From assembly GCF_003255815.1 (NCBI RefSeq), contig NC_037680.1, positions 18,070,244 through 18,134,243 of the forward strand: a DNA stretch of 64,000 bases. Reading direction: 5' to 3'. The stretch comes from Theropithecus gelada (taxonomy: Eukaryota; Chordata; Mammalia; Primates; Cercopithecidae). This document shows, one piece after another, positions 22,901 through 34,045 of the stretch. Under the pieces are notes generated by a model that searched no databases, was not told the DNA's origin, and was given only the letters and a program-made list of their open reading frames with translations. Made by a program: the position numbers and the translations under genes. Positions within the stretch are counted from its first letter, which is position 1; each line of letters opens with the position of its first letter.

Positions 22901-23814
22901 ATACCATAAAAATCCTAGAGGAAAACCTAGGTAGTACCATTCAGGACATAGGCATGGGCAAAGAGTTCATGTCTAAAACACCAAAAGCAACGGCAGCAAA
23001 AGCCAAAATTGACAAATGGGATCTCATTAAACTAAAGAGCTTCTGCACAGCAAAAGAAACTACCATCAGAGTGAACAGGCAACCTACAGAATGGGAGACA
23101 ATTTTTGCAATCTACTCATCTGACAAAGGGCTAATATCCAGAACCTACAAAGAACTCAAACAAATTTACAAGAAAAAAACAAGCAACCCCATCAAAAAGT
23201 GGGCAAAGGATATGAACAGACATTTCTCAAAAGAAGACATTCATACAGCCAACAGACACATGAAAAAATGCTCATCATCACTGGCCATCCGAGAAATGCA
23301 AATCAAAACCACAATGAGATACCATCTCACACCAGTTAGAATGGCGATCATTAAAAAGTCAGGAAACAACAGGTGCTGGAGAGGATGTGGAGAAATAGGA
23401 ACACTTTTACACTGTTGGTGGGATTGTAAACTAGTTCAACCATTATGGAAAACAGTATGGCGATTCCTCAAGGATCTAGAACTAGATGTACCATATGACC
23501 CAGCCATCCCATTACTGGGTATATACCCAAAGGGTTATAAATTATGCTGCTATAAAGACACATGCACACGTATGTTTATTGCAGCACTATTCACAATAGC
23601 AAAGACTTGGAATCAACCCAAATGTCCATCAGTGACAGATTGGATTAAGAAAATGTGGCACATATACACCATGGAATACTATGCAGCCATAAAAAAGGAT
23701 GAGTTTGTGTCCTTTGTAGGGACAGGGATGCAGCTGGAAACCATCATTCTTAGCAAACTATCACAAGAACAGAAAACCAAACACCGCATGTTCTCACTCA
23801 TAGGTGGGAACTGA
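19987..23814 (+). CDS. L1 ORF2: endonuclease and reverse transcriptase, intact
   Basis: A 1,275-residue frame without a stop, the same length as human ORF2p. It opens 63 bases after the ORF1 stop, the normal L1 spacing. The N-terminal APE-type endonuclease keeps N14, E43, the GDFN motif (about 144-147) and the SDH motif (about 228-230). The reverse transcriptase has FADD at residues 700-703 (D702/D703), followed by threonine where I recall isoleucine in human. The C-terminal zinc-knuckle-like motif keeps C1130, C1134, H1142 and C1147. The protein nicks DNA at TT/AAAA-type sites and primes reverse transcription of L1 RNA there; it can also mobilise Alu RNA. Because ORF1 upstream is broken, any activity of this copy would have to rely on ORF1p from other elements. 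Expression is not shown by sequence alone. Confidence 0.96.
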   Translation: MAGSSSHITILTLNVNGLNAPMKRHRLANWIKSQDPSVCCIQETHLTRRDIHRLKIKGWRKIYQANGEQKKAGVAILVSDKTDFKPSKIKRDKEGHYIMVKGSIQQEELTILNIYAPNTGAPRFIKQVLRDLQRDLDSHTIIMGDFNTPLSTLDRSTRQKVNKDIQELNSSLQQADLIDIYRTLHPKSTEYTFFSAPHHTYSKIDHIIGSKALLSKCTRTEIITNCLSDHSAIKLELRTKKLNQNRSTTWKLNNLLLNDYWVHNEMKAEIKMFFETSENKDTTCQNLWDTFKAVCRGKFIALNAHKRKQERSKIDTLTSQLKELEKQEQTHSKASRRQEITKIRAELKEIETQKTLQKINESRSWFFEKINKIDRPLARLIKKKREKNQIDAIKNDKGDITTDPTEIQTTIREYYKHLYANKLENLEEMDNFLDTYTLPRLNQEEVESLNRPIAGSEIEAIINSLPTKKSPGPDGFTAEFYQRYKEELVPFLLKLFQSIEKEGILPNSFYEANIILIPKPGRDTTKKENFRPISLMNIDAKILNKILANRIQQHIKKLIHHDQAGFIPGMQGWFNIHKSINIIQHINRTKDKNHMIISIDAEKAFDKIQQPFMLKTLNKFGIDGTYLKIIRAIYGKPTANIILNGQKLEKFPLKTGTRQGCPLSPLLFNIVLEVLARAIRQEKEIKGIQLGKEEVKLSLFADDMTVYLENPIVSAQNLLKLISNFSKVSGYKINEQKSQAFLYTSNRQSQSQIMNEFPFTIASKRIKYLGIQLTRDVKDLFKENYKPLLSEIKEDTNKCKNIPCSWIGRINIVKMAILPKVIYRFNAIPIKLPMSFFTELEKTALKFIWNQKRARISKTILSQKNKAGGITLPDFKLYYKATITKTAWYWYQNRDIEQWNRTESSKIIPHIYSHLIFDKPERNKKWGKDSLFNKWCWENWLAISRKLKLDPFLTPYTKINSRWIRDLNFRPNTIKILEENLGSTIQDIGMGKEFMSKTPKATAAKAKIDKWDLIKLKSFCTAKETTIRVNRQPTEWETIFAIYSSDKGLISRTYKELKQIYKKKTSNPIKKWAKDMNRHFSKEDIHTANRHMKKCSSSLAIREMQIKTTMRYHLTPVRMAIIKKSGNNRCWRGCGEIGTLLHCWWDCKLVQPLWKTVWRFLKDLELDVPYDPAIPLLGIYPKGYKLCCYKDTCTRMFIAALFTIAKTWNQPKCPSVTDWIKKMWHIYTMEYYAAIKKDEFVSFVGTGMQLETIILSKLSQEQKTKHRMFSLIGGN

Positions 23815-24057
23815 ACAATGAGATCACTTGGACTCAGGAAGGGGAACATCACACACTGGGGCCTATCATGGGGAGGGGGGAGGGGGGAGGGATTGCATTG
23901 GGAGTTATACCTGATGTAAATGACGAGTTGATGGGTGCAGCACACCAACATGGCAGAAGTATACATATGTAACAAACCTGCACGTTATGCACATGTACCC
24001 TACAACTTAAAGTATAATAATAATAAATAAATTTAAAAAAATAAAAATAAATAAATA
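23815..24057 (+). other. L1 3'UTR with G-rich tract and A-rich tail
   Basis: Short L1PA-type 3'UTR. A G-rich tract at about 23870-23890 (four or more G-runs) can in principle form a G-quadruplex and is a conserved L1 3'UTR feature. 'acttaaagtataataataat' and an (AAAT)n-like tail follow, to about 24057. The signal 'aataaa' occurs several times in the tail. Confidence 0.9.
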
Positions 24058-24104
24058 TACTGAGTCCCCATTTTATTCATATAGGTTTTCTCTAAAATTA
24101 TGCA

Positions 24105-24250
24105 AACTATGAAAGTTGGCATTATCATTCTAATTTCACAAATGAGAACACTGAAATACAGAAAAGCTAAGTAACTTGCCCACAGTCATTCAGCTAGTGA
24201 TTGACAGTGAACACTGGCATCTGATACTGTCTGAGCTCAAACACGGAGCT
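24105..24250 (+). mobile_element. MIR SINE, sense
   Basis: 'aatttcacaaatgagaacactgaaatacagaaaagctaagtaacttgcccacagtcattcagctagtgattgacagtgaac' follows the MIR core order (acagatgaggaaactgag, ttaagtgacttgcccaaggtcacacagctagt). Diverged, as expected for this ancient tRNA-derived SINE. Followed by 'ctgagctcaa'. Confidence 0.8.
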
Positions 24251-26402
24251 TTCCACTAAGCCTTGCAACTGCCAGTAAAATCAATCTAACCACTCAGCTG
24301 TGTATTATATGGCTATACTCACAATGAATCTTTACTGTATCAGATAAAAGCTAAGGAACTCCAATAACATCATCCACTTATGACAATAAAAGTTGCAGAA
24401 TAAATTATGCATATTTGCCTATGAAGAGGTGATTAACATGACTAACTTTGGATTATATATCTGGTGTTCAAAACCTAGCTCTGTGTGACCATGGACATGG
24501 TAGTTAAACTCTCTAGTTTTATATATGTTAGCTATTATTAATTAAATTATTCATATGGCAATAACTTGCATCAGTTCATCTATGATTGACAAAATATTTA
24601 ATAGATATTAAATATAGCCACAGAATTCTCAAATTTGTGAAATGCCATGTGTTTACCTTTTCTAAATGGACCTGTTCATTAAAGTCCTTTATCATTAGCA
24701 GCTGTGCTTTCTTCTGGCAAAACGTTTTTTATACCTTCGATTTGTGAAAACCTAAGAAGCATATGACAATTTTAGTGAGGTTCCTGTTTACTTAAATGAA
24801 ATAAAAATACTTCCACTATTTTCTGAAATAAAAGTTCCTATTCACATTTTCAGTGCCTGAGGTTTACTCTTTTCCAACAAATTACTGACATCAGCACTGA
24901 CTCTCTTACTGTAATTTACATGTTGGAATGCCATGAACACATAAATAAACAATAACATGCTGTAGGGAATATACTTTGAAATGCAATATCATAGAGTTAG
25001 TAATCATTTTATGTATTTCTATGAAGAACACTTAAACACACACTTGTGCTTAAGTTCTCAGTAAGTGATCTTGACTAACATTTCAGTGACCCATGTCCTT
25101 AACATTTCTTTTTAATTTGACTAATCACACCTCTTCATGGGACTGGTACTAATTAATCCCTGTATGATGAAAATAGTATTTGTGTCTTTTTTATTTTTCA
25201 CAGACAATGCCATTTAAAGATTTCTGTGTTGGAAGGATTTCCCATCAGGTGGGCACAGATCTAGTAATTTTAACTTCACCCACACATATTGGGTTCTCCT
25301 GTATTCAAAGTGCTAGGAAGCTATTGTAAAGTGAGAGGGAGAATCAATAGCTGGAGTGAGAGGTCAATGGAGGATGCTGGGGTCTCAAGTGTTTGGAGAA
25401 GACTTAGAATAGTACTGTGGGAGATTAGGGGATCAGCAAGATATGGATAAGAGGATACATAAAAGTTTAAAACAGACTCTCAATATCATTTAACAGTTTT
25501 CTTCGGCAGGACTCAGCCACCTAAGGTTGACTGAGTAGAGGGGTCAAGAGTGTCTCCATAATGTTTCTGAGCAGGGAGGAAATAAATTAAAACGAAAACA
25601 TACAGCTAGAGACATAGAAAAAAATTCTAGTCGATAGCTCTCCAGGAGGTAAGGGAAAAGCAGATTGATCAGATGGAGTGAAAACTGGAGGAAGTAATGT
25701 CTGACAGATTATAGATAAGTAGAAGTTTACAGCTAGGAAATTTTAGACATAAGAACATTTTTTGAGAAAAAAAAATTCAAAATAGACCTTGATGATCATA
25801 AGTGAGGTAGGGTAGGGATGGAGATGAAATATTACCTTCAGGCAGAGATTACCTGGCTTCTTCATTCATTCATTCATCCATTTATTTAATTAGACACCAG
25901 AGATTTATTGACTCTTGAAGTGGATCCAGGTTTCATGGGGTTTAAGCAATTTTGTGACCCTTAGGAAAATTATATAAAATTACAAATGTATGGTAAGTAT
26001 ACGATTAGATAAGAGCTGTAGAAGGGCCTCATGCAATTCAGAGAACTTAAAATATAATCTGAATTGGCTTTTTAATAAATCTATTGCTTGTTAAGTACCC
26101 GTATCTCAGATACTGTGGCAGGTACAGTAGATACCATGGAGAAATAGCACAATGAGATTTAATATCTTACACAAAATCTGTATTGAAACACATATAAACC
26201 CATATGCACCCACACTCATAGACTACCATAAGTCAAATATCTACCATGTTATTTGAGCATGAGAAATGATTTTATTTTCAATGAAAATAATGTATTTATT
26301 GTTCTGAGTGAAGTCCTAGGGATCTTTGAGCTGCATGTGGGCTTCTCAACATAATGCTTGCTATTACATTTCATTGTTTCATTTTCTTTACTTTTTTTTT
26401 CT
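24251..26402. other. Mostly unannotated; MIR trace
   Basis: A second, weaker MIR-like stretch in antisense lies at 24450-24540 ('aacctagctctgtgtgaccatggacatggtagttaaactctct'). 25861-25880 is a short (ATTC)n run. No gene is seen. Confidence 0.4.
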
Positions 26403-26707
26403 TTTTTCTTTTTTTTTTTTTTTTTTGAGATGGAGTTTCACTTTGTCACCCAGGCTGGAGTACAGTGGTGCAATCTCAGCTCGCTGCAACCTGTGCCTCC
26501 GAGGTTCAAGCAATTCTCCTGCCTCAGCCTCCGAAGTAGCTGAGATCACAGGTGTTCACGACCATGCCCAGCTAATTTTTGTGTTTTTAGTAGAAACGAG
26601 GTTTCCCTATGAGGGCCAGGGTGGTATCAAACTCCTGACCTCAAGCGATCCGCCCACCTTGGCCTTCCAAAGTGCTGGGACTACAGGTATGAGCCACTGT
26701 GCCCGGC
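26403..26707 (-). mobile_element. AluS-like, antisense
   Basis: Full-length dimeric Alu in antisense with a poly-T run ending at 26426 and the 5' end 'gtgcccggc' at 26699-26707. Scattered substitutions suggest AluS age. The 133- and 61-codon sense frames are Alu read-through. Confidence 0.92.
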
Positions 26708-27079
26708 ATCATTTTATTCATAAATGAAAGAATAGTGAGGAGAGAATAGTAGGGATCAAACAATCTTCAATTGTCATTGAAATACACTGGTTGAAATTTC
26801 TTGATGGTCCAGTATCTTTATTTTGTGCAATACTTACCCTCTATTCTCCTCTCCAGAAAGGACAATTAACAGAAGTTTCTCTCCTATCTTTCCTTTTTCC
26901 ATTAAAAGAAAAACTCTGTTTTTTGTCCCTCCCAACACTTCTGATATCAAATGTGCAAGTTTTCCACACCAAGCAATTCTCCAGTTCACAAGACCAACTG
27001 CATGTCCTAAAATGTAACTCAATTCTGACACTAACTATCTGGAGGTAGCACAAACACCACATATTAAGGACAGTCCCAG
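26708..27079. other. No gene seen
   Basis: Short overlapping frames on both strands (61-100 codons at 26791-27143) without a recognisable motif. They overlap each other, which argues against coding. Confidence 0.4.
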
Positions 27080-27790
27080 AAGACTTCCCCTTCTTCAGAT
27101 GCTGATTGCAAGTCCCAGATTGTCCCCTCTCAGTGTCGATCAACCAGCTCTAAATCAAGGGTTTCTACAACCCCTTCCTCAAGTTTGATAGTTTGCTGTA
27201 ACAATTCACAAACCTCAGATAAACACTTATGTTCACCAGTTTATTTTAAAAGATATTACAAAGGTCAGATTGGGCAAGGTCCAGAAGGGTCCTGAGCACA
27301 GGAGCTTCTGTCCTTGTGGACTTGGTATACACCACCCTCTTGGCATATGTCTGTATTCCTCAACCTGGAAGCTCTCCAAACCTTATTCTTTAGGGTTTTT
27401 GGGGAGGCTTCCTTACATTGGAAGATTGACTACTTCATTGGCCATTGATAAGTAAGGTCATTTCCAGGCTCTCTTGCCTTCCTGGAGGTGGAGCGGTGGA
27501 GAAATTCCAACTCTCTAATCATGGCCTGGCCTTTCTTTCCAGCCCCCAGCATGAGCTCTCTAGGGACTCTCAGCCAATAGGCATCTCAGTAGTATACAAA
27601 AAGACACTCTTAATGCTCTGGAGATGCCAAGGGTCTTAGGAGCGCTTGTGTCAGGAACTAGACACTAAGACCAAATACTGTAATAAAAGATGCTCCTATT
27701 GCCCCCATCACTCAGGAAGTGACCAAGGTTTTAGAAGCTCTATGTTAGAAAAGTGGGGGCAGAGACCACATATACATTTATTATTATATG
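27080..27790. mobile_element. Probable old LTR-type repeat, family not assigned
   Basis: The stretch is less AT-rich and has LTR-like blocks, for example 'cactcaggaagtgaccaaggttttagaagctc' followed by 'accacatatacatttattattatatgttgcac', which I associate with the end of an old ERVL-type LTR. Boundaries and family are uncertain. Confidence 0.35.
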
Positions 27791-29689
27791 TTGCACCTGT
27801 TCACTACAAAATAAAATAAATCAGAGATACTGAAGAAGAAATAAAAACCAATTAAAATGTTTTTATAAATCACAAATGGTATGGCATTAAATCAATAAAT
27901 GAAATGATTTTGGCATTATCACTGTAACTTATTTACCAATGCTATTGAAAGAGAACATTGTTTTAGATGTAATCTTGCTTTATGCTGAAATCTCTCTATG
28001 TCCTGTAAAATGTTGTTAATATAATAATGACAATGCCAATGATAATAGTGGAATAATATTTTCCAGTTACAGAACACTTCTCTTCAAGATAAATGGGCTA
28101 ACAGTAGTCCTGATTTCATTGCTTATTAAAACAGTTAAAATAATAGGTTTCTGATTTGCATAAGCTGCAGATTAATGGTGTTTACTGAGCAGTGGAACTT
28201 GTACTTATATTCAGACTGCCAATGGCAGGAGACATATGAAAGTCAGAGGCATCCCATCCTACTGTAAACCAGTCATATGTTTATTCTTGGCAAAAATGAT
28301 AAAAGCACATTAGCATAGCAACTCAGTCAAGCTTAATGTGGAAATAACTAATTGAAAATCCTGGAGGTTCATGTAAGAATAAAGTGACTACTTTGTTTAT
28401 TTAATTAAAGCAAAAGTAACTTTTTAATGATCCATTTAAAGCCAAAGATACTTGGAAAACTGGAAATTCTTATAGCCTTATTGAAAATTATAAACTTGCT
28501 TTCAATATTTAAATACAAGTTATAAAATATGATAATGCCTTTATAAGCCCCTACAAGAGAAAAAAATTGGTATTTTTCATTTTACCTTTCTGTCTCTCTC
28601 TCTCTCTATCAAATCCTCTTTCTCCCTAATAAAAGATAGCATTCATCTGTTAATGTTGACATTCCTAGAGAAGAAGCTACACCATGTCATTTGATTCACA
28701 ACAAGGGAAGATGAATACAGTATATTCCAGCCATAACAACCTGTGTTTCTTTCCAAGGCTGCTTTTTCCCCCTAGACTAATCCTCTGGTCCTTCAGACAT
28801 AATGAATGAGCTGAGGGACTTGCAGGAGATTCAGTGTCATTTGTATTTTATCTTCAAGAAAGAACTGAACCCTTTGACAAAGATCAGTATGCACAGAAAT
28901 AAATACTTCCTGTAATGAAGTGTTGAAGGTGACTTATGTCAGTAATTGATACAAGCATAGTTTTTAAGGCTAGAAAGATTGCTCCCTAGGCATTTATTTG
29001 TTCTATCTTGGATTTTGTGATGGAGAGGCAGGTCCTGCAGATTTTGAAAGAAGGATTTAAATGAAGAGTTCCTTGAAAGACTTAGCAGTTTAATGTTTTA
29101 TTTAGGACAGTTTCACAACTTCATGAAGAAATAAAGGATGCTTAAACATATGGTAATATATATAGGGGGTTGGATTTTGTGGTCTGTGTTCTTGGCTTGA
29201 AAATATACATATAAGTAGACATTCTTATTTCTTAGTTTTGAAGATTTCAAACAGAAATTCCAAATCTCAGCATATTTCAGGGGAAAACAACATGCCATGT
29301 AATGTGGTCTTAGCATCTTTGCCTCTACATAATTCTATCTCTCTATGAACATTCCATCTTACAACCTCACCAAATGTAATATATTCATCTGGCTATTTGC
29401 TTCTGTTCCCATGCAGCTCAATAACTCAACTTATATTTAGTCTGTCTAATAGTCCAGACTGCTTTGTTTTCCAGTTTGGCATTTATAAAGCTTTTTGTAC
29501 CCTTTAACACTGTCAAGAATGCAGCCTCGTTTTAGGCAGTGAAGATAATATTTTCAATATATTATTTGTTCACTCAACATAGACTGACAGTAAGGACTTT
29601 TATGTGTTAATGTGTAAGTACACTCATATCCTGTTTGGTTTGATTGACTGCATATATGCGTAACATTTTAAAAACCACCAAAAGATTTG
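27791..29689. other. Unique-looking sequence, no gene seen
   Basis: No repeat family is recognised. The part at 28150-28480 has balanced complexity and several AT-rich homeodomain-like motifs (taattaaa, ctaattg), as in many conserved non-coding elements; this is only an impression. A CT microsatellite lies at 28591-28608. Confidence 0.35.
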
Positions 29690-30260
29690 GGAAGAAAGTG
29701 AAAGTTCCCTAAAATCCCATGAACTAAATATCACCAATATTAATACATGCTTAGAACTCTTTCATCCATCTCTTTATGAAGACATACACAATTTTATATC
29801 AATGGGATCGCATGTAGAAGATGATTTTCCTTGTCGATCCTTCTGCTTTGGGTGTCATTTCCCATATTTTCCCCCCTTCTTGTTTTAACCACCAGGGACA
29901 TCAAGATTACCTGATGTATATCCTTTCTTCTTTTTTTCCATGCTCAATGAATCATGCACACACTTGCCTAGATTTTTGTTCTAATTTTTCCCATTTTGTA
30001 TATTTAGCTTATAAAAATTAGATCATATTCTAGACATGTGTCTGTATCTTGCTTTTCTTAGTTAACAATAAAACAGGAAATTATTCCATGTCTTAACAGA
30101 GAGTGGTAACTTATTTCTAAATTTATGTATTATTTTTAATGGATCTACAGTTTATTAATTTTCCTAGTAATGAGTACTGTTTATTTCTATATATATTTTT
30201 GCCCTTGAAAGCATCACTGTCATAAATATTCTATACATATCTCCTTATTAATTTACTGTT
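29690..30260 (-). mobile_element. Probable old L1 3' end, antisense
   Basis: 'atcaatgggatcgcatg' is followed at a distance by 'tcttgcttttcttagttaacaataaaac', 'attattccatgtc' and 'tttttaatggatctacag'. This is the usual order of antisense 3' ends in L1M-type elements. Diverged, with no frame. Confidence 0.45.
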
Positions 30261-30680
30261 TTATTTAATGAAGTAGGGAATTGAAGAATGAAACTGGTGT
30301 GGCAAGGAGTAGGTGCCCTTTCCATCTTAATACTAATTTTCCTAACAATATTGGATGCTTCTTCTGTGAATTGACTATTTAAATCCTTTGCTCTTTCTTA
30401 TTTCAATTACATTTTTAAAAGCAGATTTAAGCTCTTATATTTATAAAAGACCTGTGTATATTGTAGATTTTAATCTGTTTTCTTATTTGTTTTGTAATAT
30501 ATTTTTTCCGATGAGATTTTCTGGTTGGATCTCAAGAGAGAGGGAGATACAAGATCCATTCTGTCTGTAAGAGGACAGCTCACCTTTGTCACAAGAGTTT
30601 CAGTAGTGTGGGCAGGGCTGAAGTATGGTTTTAGGGGATCAATGTATGAATGTCTGGATGCAAAAGAAGGAGATATGCAA

Positions 30681-30718
30681 GATAAGCCATTCTTTGAAAG
30701 ATAGGCCATTCTTTGAAA
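30681..30718. repeat. 19-bp tandem duplication
   Basis: 'gataagccattctttgaaa' is followed immediately by 'gataggccattctttgaaa', one difference in 19. A small replication-slippage duplication. Confidence 0.9.
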
Positions 30719-31078
30719 GCTTGGTTGTGGAGAGAAGGTTGATTCAAAGTTCAGTGTCTAGCACATATTTGAGTACTTACTCATTAGATATTTTTTGAAG
30801 AGATAGATAAATACTTAGGCTCCAGGCAAGATCATGGCAGCATTTTTACTAAGTGATGAAAGAGACATAAGCATTAACACATTTATATATCAAAGGACTT
30901 GGGGCTAGAGGAGAAGAAAAATAGAGATACATATCTTTTTAATATATATACATAATGCCCTAGAAAGTGATTAGAAAAAAAGGACTATATTGCACATAGA
31001 CAAAACCATTTTCCTTGCACAGACAATGTCAGGGATAAAGATAGATGTAAAGTGAAATTAAATGTTAATGTATTTGTA

Positions 31079-31235
31079 CGAAAAACTAGCCGGGCGAGGT
31101 GGCAGGCGCCTGTAGTCCCGGCTACTCGGGAGGCTGAGGCAGGAGAATGGCGTAAAAACCCGGGAGGCGGAGCTTGCAGTGAGCTGAGATCCGGCCACTG
31201 CACTCCAGCCTGGGCGACACAGCGAGACTCCGTCT

Positions 31236-31281
<46 letters not shown>
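31079..31281 (+). mobile_element. 5'-truncated young AluY with exact TSD
   Basis: The right part of an AluY ('actagccgggcgaggtggc' onward) with a pure A tail of about 47 bases. It is flanked by a perfect 19-bp direct repeat AAATGTTAATGTATTTGTA (31060-31078 and 31282-31300). The upstream 'tt|aaatg' fits L1-endonuclease cleavage. The low divergence, clean tail and exact duplication mark it as among the youngest insertions here, so it may be polymorphic or species-restricted. Confidence 0.95.
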
Positions 31282-31286
<5 letters not shown>

Positions 31287-31300
31287 TTAATGTATTTGTA

Positions 31301-31822
31301 AACAGGGCCAGGAAGTTGAGAACATTTATATGATAGTATCTGTTCTTTCTGTAACTGTGGGAGATCATGCTAAGAGTAAGAATGGCAAGGCAGGTAAGGA
31401 ACTTAAAAGAATGAGATGAGTGATCAGAATGACCTTTGAATTAATGGTAAATGGAGCTGGTTATGGACAACTTGAGTGACCAACAACACTGACCACCTAG
31501 AGGGTTTTAGAGATCAAAAGTCTCAGTAGGGCAAATTGCTCAGTTTCTTTGCTTTTCTTCAGCAGTACAAGTAGAGTCACAGAAGGAGGATTGATGGATT
31601 GATAATTTCCTGGGGTTTTTAGGTTTAGATCAATGGAAGGACAAAGGTAAAGGGAAATGAATGGTACTGGCAAGGCAGGCGTTTACTACTGGGCCCTCAC
31701 GTGAGAGAAAAGGAAATAAAACTTGAAGTTTGTTGAAAGATTTATTGTTGATGAAGCAGAGAAATTGATTGCACAGTTTCTTAAAGAATGTGCATTCTAA
31801 TTATATCTTGATATTAAAAATT
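31301..31822. other. No gene or recognised repeat
   Basis: Unique-looking sequence between two Alus; nothing identifiable. Confidence 0.4.
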
Positions 31823-32111
31823 GGGACCAGGTGCAGTGGCACACGCCTGTAATCCCAGCACTTTGAGAGGCTGAGGGGGTGGATCACGCGGTCAGGAGAT
31901 CAAGACCATCCTGACTAACACAGCAAAACCCCGTCACTACTAAAAATACAAAAAAAATTAGCCAGGTGTGGTGGCGGGCACCTGTAATCCCAGCTACTCA
32001 GGAGACTGAGGCAGGAGAAAGGTGTGAACCTGGGAGGCGGAGCTTGCAGTGAGCTGAGACTGAGCCACTGCACTCCAGTCTAGGTGACAGAGCGAGACTC
32101 TGTCTCAAAAA
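31823..32111 (+). mobile_element. Full-length Alu (AluS/Y-like), sense
   Basis: Dimeric Alu from 'gggaccaggtgcagtggc' to 'gactctgtctcaaaa', then an (AAAT)n tail that grades into AT-rich sequence to about 32190. Confidence 0.93.
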
Positions 32112-32137
32112 TAAATAAATAAATATTTATTTATTTA
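32112..32137. repeat. Perfect 26-bp AT palindrome in Alu tail
   Basis: The bases pair perfectly about the centre 32124/32125 (taaat units on the left, atttat units on the right). It formed where an (AAAT)n tail meets (ATTT)n sequence. Confidence 0.9.
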
Positions 32138-32589
32138 ATATATATAAATTAATAAATAATAAAATAAATAAATAAAAAATAACTTAAAAGAAATGGAAGT
32201 GAAAGTTTCTAAGATTGAGTATTTCCAGTGCTTCTCAAGGTCCAATGAGTCGGTCACACAAGTGGAATAGGGATAGTTAGTGGGATTAATCCCATACAGG
32301 GACTGAGAGACTATTCGATGTAGAATACAGTGAAGTGATTTGAAGAAGCGACTTGGAATTGTAAAAGATCATGGATTATGCAGAAAATCAATAAATTCTG
32401 TATCTAGGAAAACTGTTCAGCAGCAGTAGCAGTCAGATTTACAATGTGAAAAACACTTCTAAATGACTGTTTTAATGGTTACTTCACCTGATGATTTCAG
32501 TAATTCATCTGTCCTAAAAGATTAGAAAATTATAAATATAACTTAGAGTGTTTCATTTTTTATCTGTGCTGGGTCTTATTAATATTTGC

Positions 32590-32865
32590 TCCTTTAGGCT
32601 CCTATATATATATAAATATTTATGTTATATATATGTTAGTATTTTTCTGGTCTATATATGTATATGTTAGTATGGTTCTGGTCACATATATGCACTCTAT
32701 ACACACACACACTGTAAGTAACTATGATTTGGTGTTCAAAGTTTTACTTAATTAAGATAGAACCTCTAGATGAATAAACACTTGTATATATATAAATACA
32801 TATATTTATGTATATATGTATTTGTATTTATGTATTTATGTATATATGTATTTGTGTGTGTTTGT
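32590..32865. repeat. AT-rich (TA)n/(TATG)n cluster with a short tandem duplication
   Basis: Interrupted TA, TATG and CA units. Inside, 'tatatgttagtatttttctggtc' (about 32623) recurs as 'tatatgttagtatggttctggtc' (about 32660), a tandem copy of about 38 bp. Confidence 0.8.
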
Positions 32866-32989
32866 AAAATTTGAATTCACAGATGAAAAAATGCTATTCT
32901 TATCTAGAATAAAGTTAATAGATGGCAATCTTTATAAACTTCAGACTCGTTTGGTAATTTTTGCATATTATGTGATTCATATCTGTTGT

Positions 32990-33640
32990 TTTAGAAAAAT
33001 TCAAACATGCCCTTAGAAGCAGCAGTGAAAAGAATCCTGAAGGAAATGTTACCATACGGAGGTTTTGTTTCCAAATGGGCACCATTTTCAGGAGAACAGT
33101 AATGCGCTGCGGATGGGTTGACAATTTCCTTTCCCACACTCTTTTCTCAGCCTGCCTCTATGCTGAAAACCTGACCAACTCTCTACCTGCAAATCTCCAA
33201 TCTCCTGAAATAATATTTGTTCAAATAGCATCAGTCTATTCCAGATACAAATACTCCTGGCTTCCTCACAAGAAATAGTATTATTGCAAACTTGAACTAT
33301 TGAAAAAGTAATATCGCCTCCAAGGGGGTACGCCATCTTAATAAGACATATCTTCAAGACAAGGAAAAATGTACTTTTCAAATCCTACATGCGTTATAAA
33401 CCACCGCTTACGAAACCTTTGTTCTCAAGTGTTGCCAGTTTTACCTGAGGCAGGCATTTTATCGCATTTAAAAGGTCTCCAAGGATGCTAAAGAATCTTC
33501 AGTGAACCTGAAGGCCTGGTGGAGATAATAAGAACTAAAGTTTTTGTTTTGTGAAGTTTTCTGAAGGCTTTCTCCCAGGTGTTGAAATGTAACTTCCATT
33601 TTCTTCATCTCACTTCACCAGGTAGTGCTGGCAGAAATTT
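32990..33640. other. Non-repetitive block with several CpGs, no gene assigned
   Basis: No repeat is recognised. Complexity and CpG content are higher than in the surroundings (for example 33100-33112, 33395-33410). Opposing short frames (67 and 97 codons, 33075-33381) carry no motif. Candidate conserved non-coding sequence at most. Confidence 0.3.
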
Positions 33641-34045
33641 TAAAAAGAGAAATAGCTGGTGGATAATAAACTAAAAACCAGGGCTCTCTCCTCACTCACC
33701 TGCTGTTCTACTGAAGAAACTGTGGTAGAAAATATTGTTAATCTAATTAAAAATACATGCCAACATCTATAAAAATGAGAGACAGATACTCTATTTGGAA
33801 ACTACTTGGGTAACTTACTTTTGCTAGTTAGCTCTAGGAAAAATTACGAAGCAGGTATTCACCAGTGTCTATTTTTTATTTCCTCCTGTTTCCAAACTTT
33901 TTCCTATCTTGCCCAATGAGTCCAGCTTTTTTGTCCAAATCAATTGGATAAACCAATTCACTCCATGGTGCTAGTGCCTTACTGCATGGCACTTTCCAGA
34001 AATATTTTCTGCTTGTCTTGCTTTGTATATGTGAAACTTTTTATG

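Larger units (their letters stand above)
17870..24057 (+). mobile_element. Full-length L1 (L1PA-lineage, Old World monkey type)
   Basis: A complete non-LTR retrotransposon of about 6.19 kb: 5'UTR (17870-18914), ORF1 (18915-19923, broken), a 63-base spacer, ORF2 (19987-23814, intact), a 3'UTR with a G-rich tract, and an A-rich TAA/AAAT tail. It begins with the G-run and 'caagatggccgaat' that open L1PA promoters. The low decay (1,275 intact codons) indicates a fairly recent insertion. A target-site duplication could not be fixed, because the left flank (17845-17869) is A/T-rich and resembles the tail. The known mechanism is target-primed reverse transcription by the ORF2 protein. Confidence 0.97.

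Noticed and set aside
19987..23814. A 1,275-codon frame as a novel host gene or new enzyme system
   Set aside because: Its length, spacing after ORF1, endonuclease/FADD/cysteine motifs and L1 UTRs identify it as L1 ORF2.
26326..26727. 133-codon frame as a gene
   Set aside because: Nearly all of it is antisense Alu sequence.
30985..31368. 127- and 93-codon overlapping frames on both strands
   Set aside because: Alu body and its poly-A tail read in both directions.
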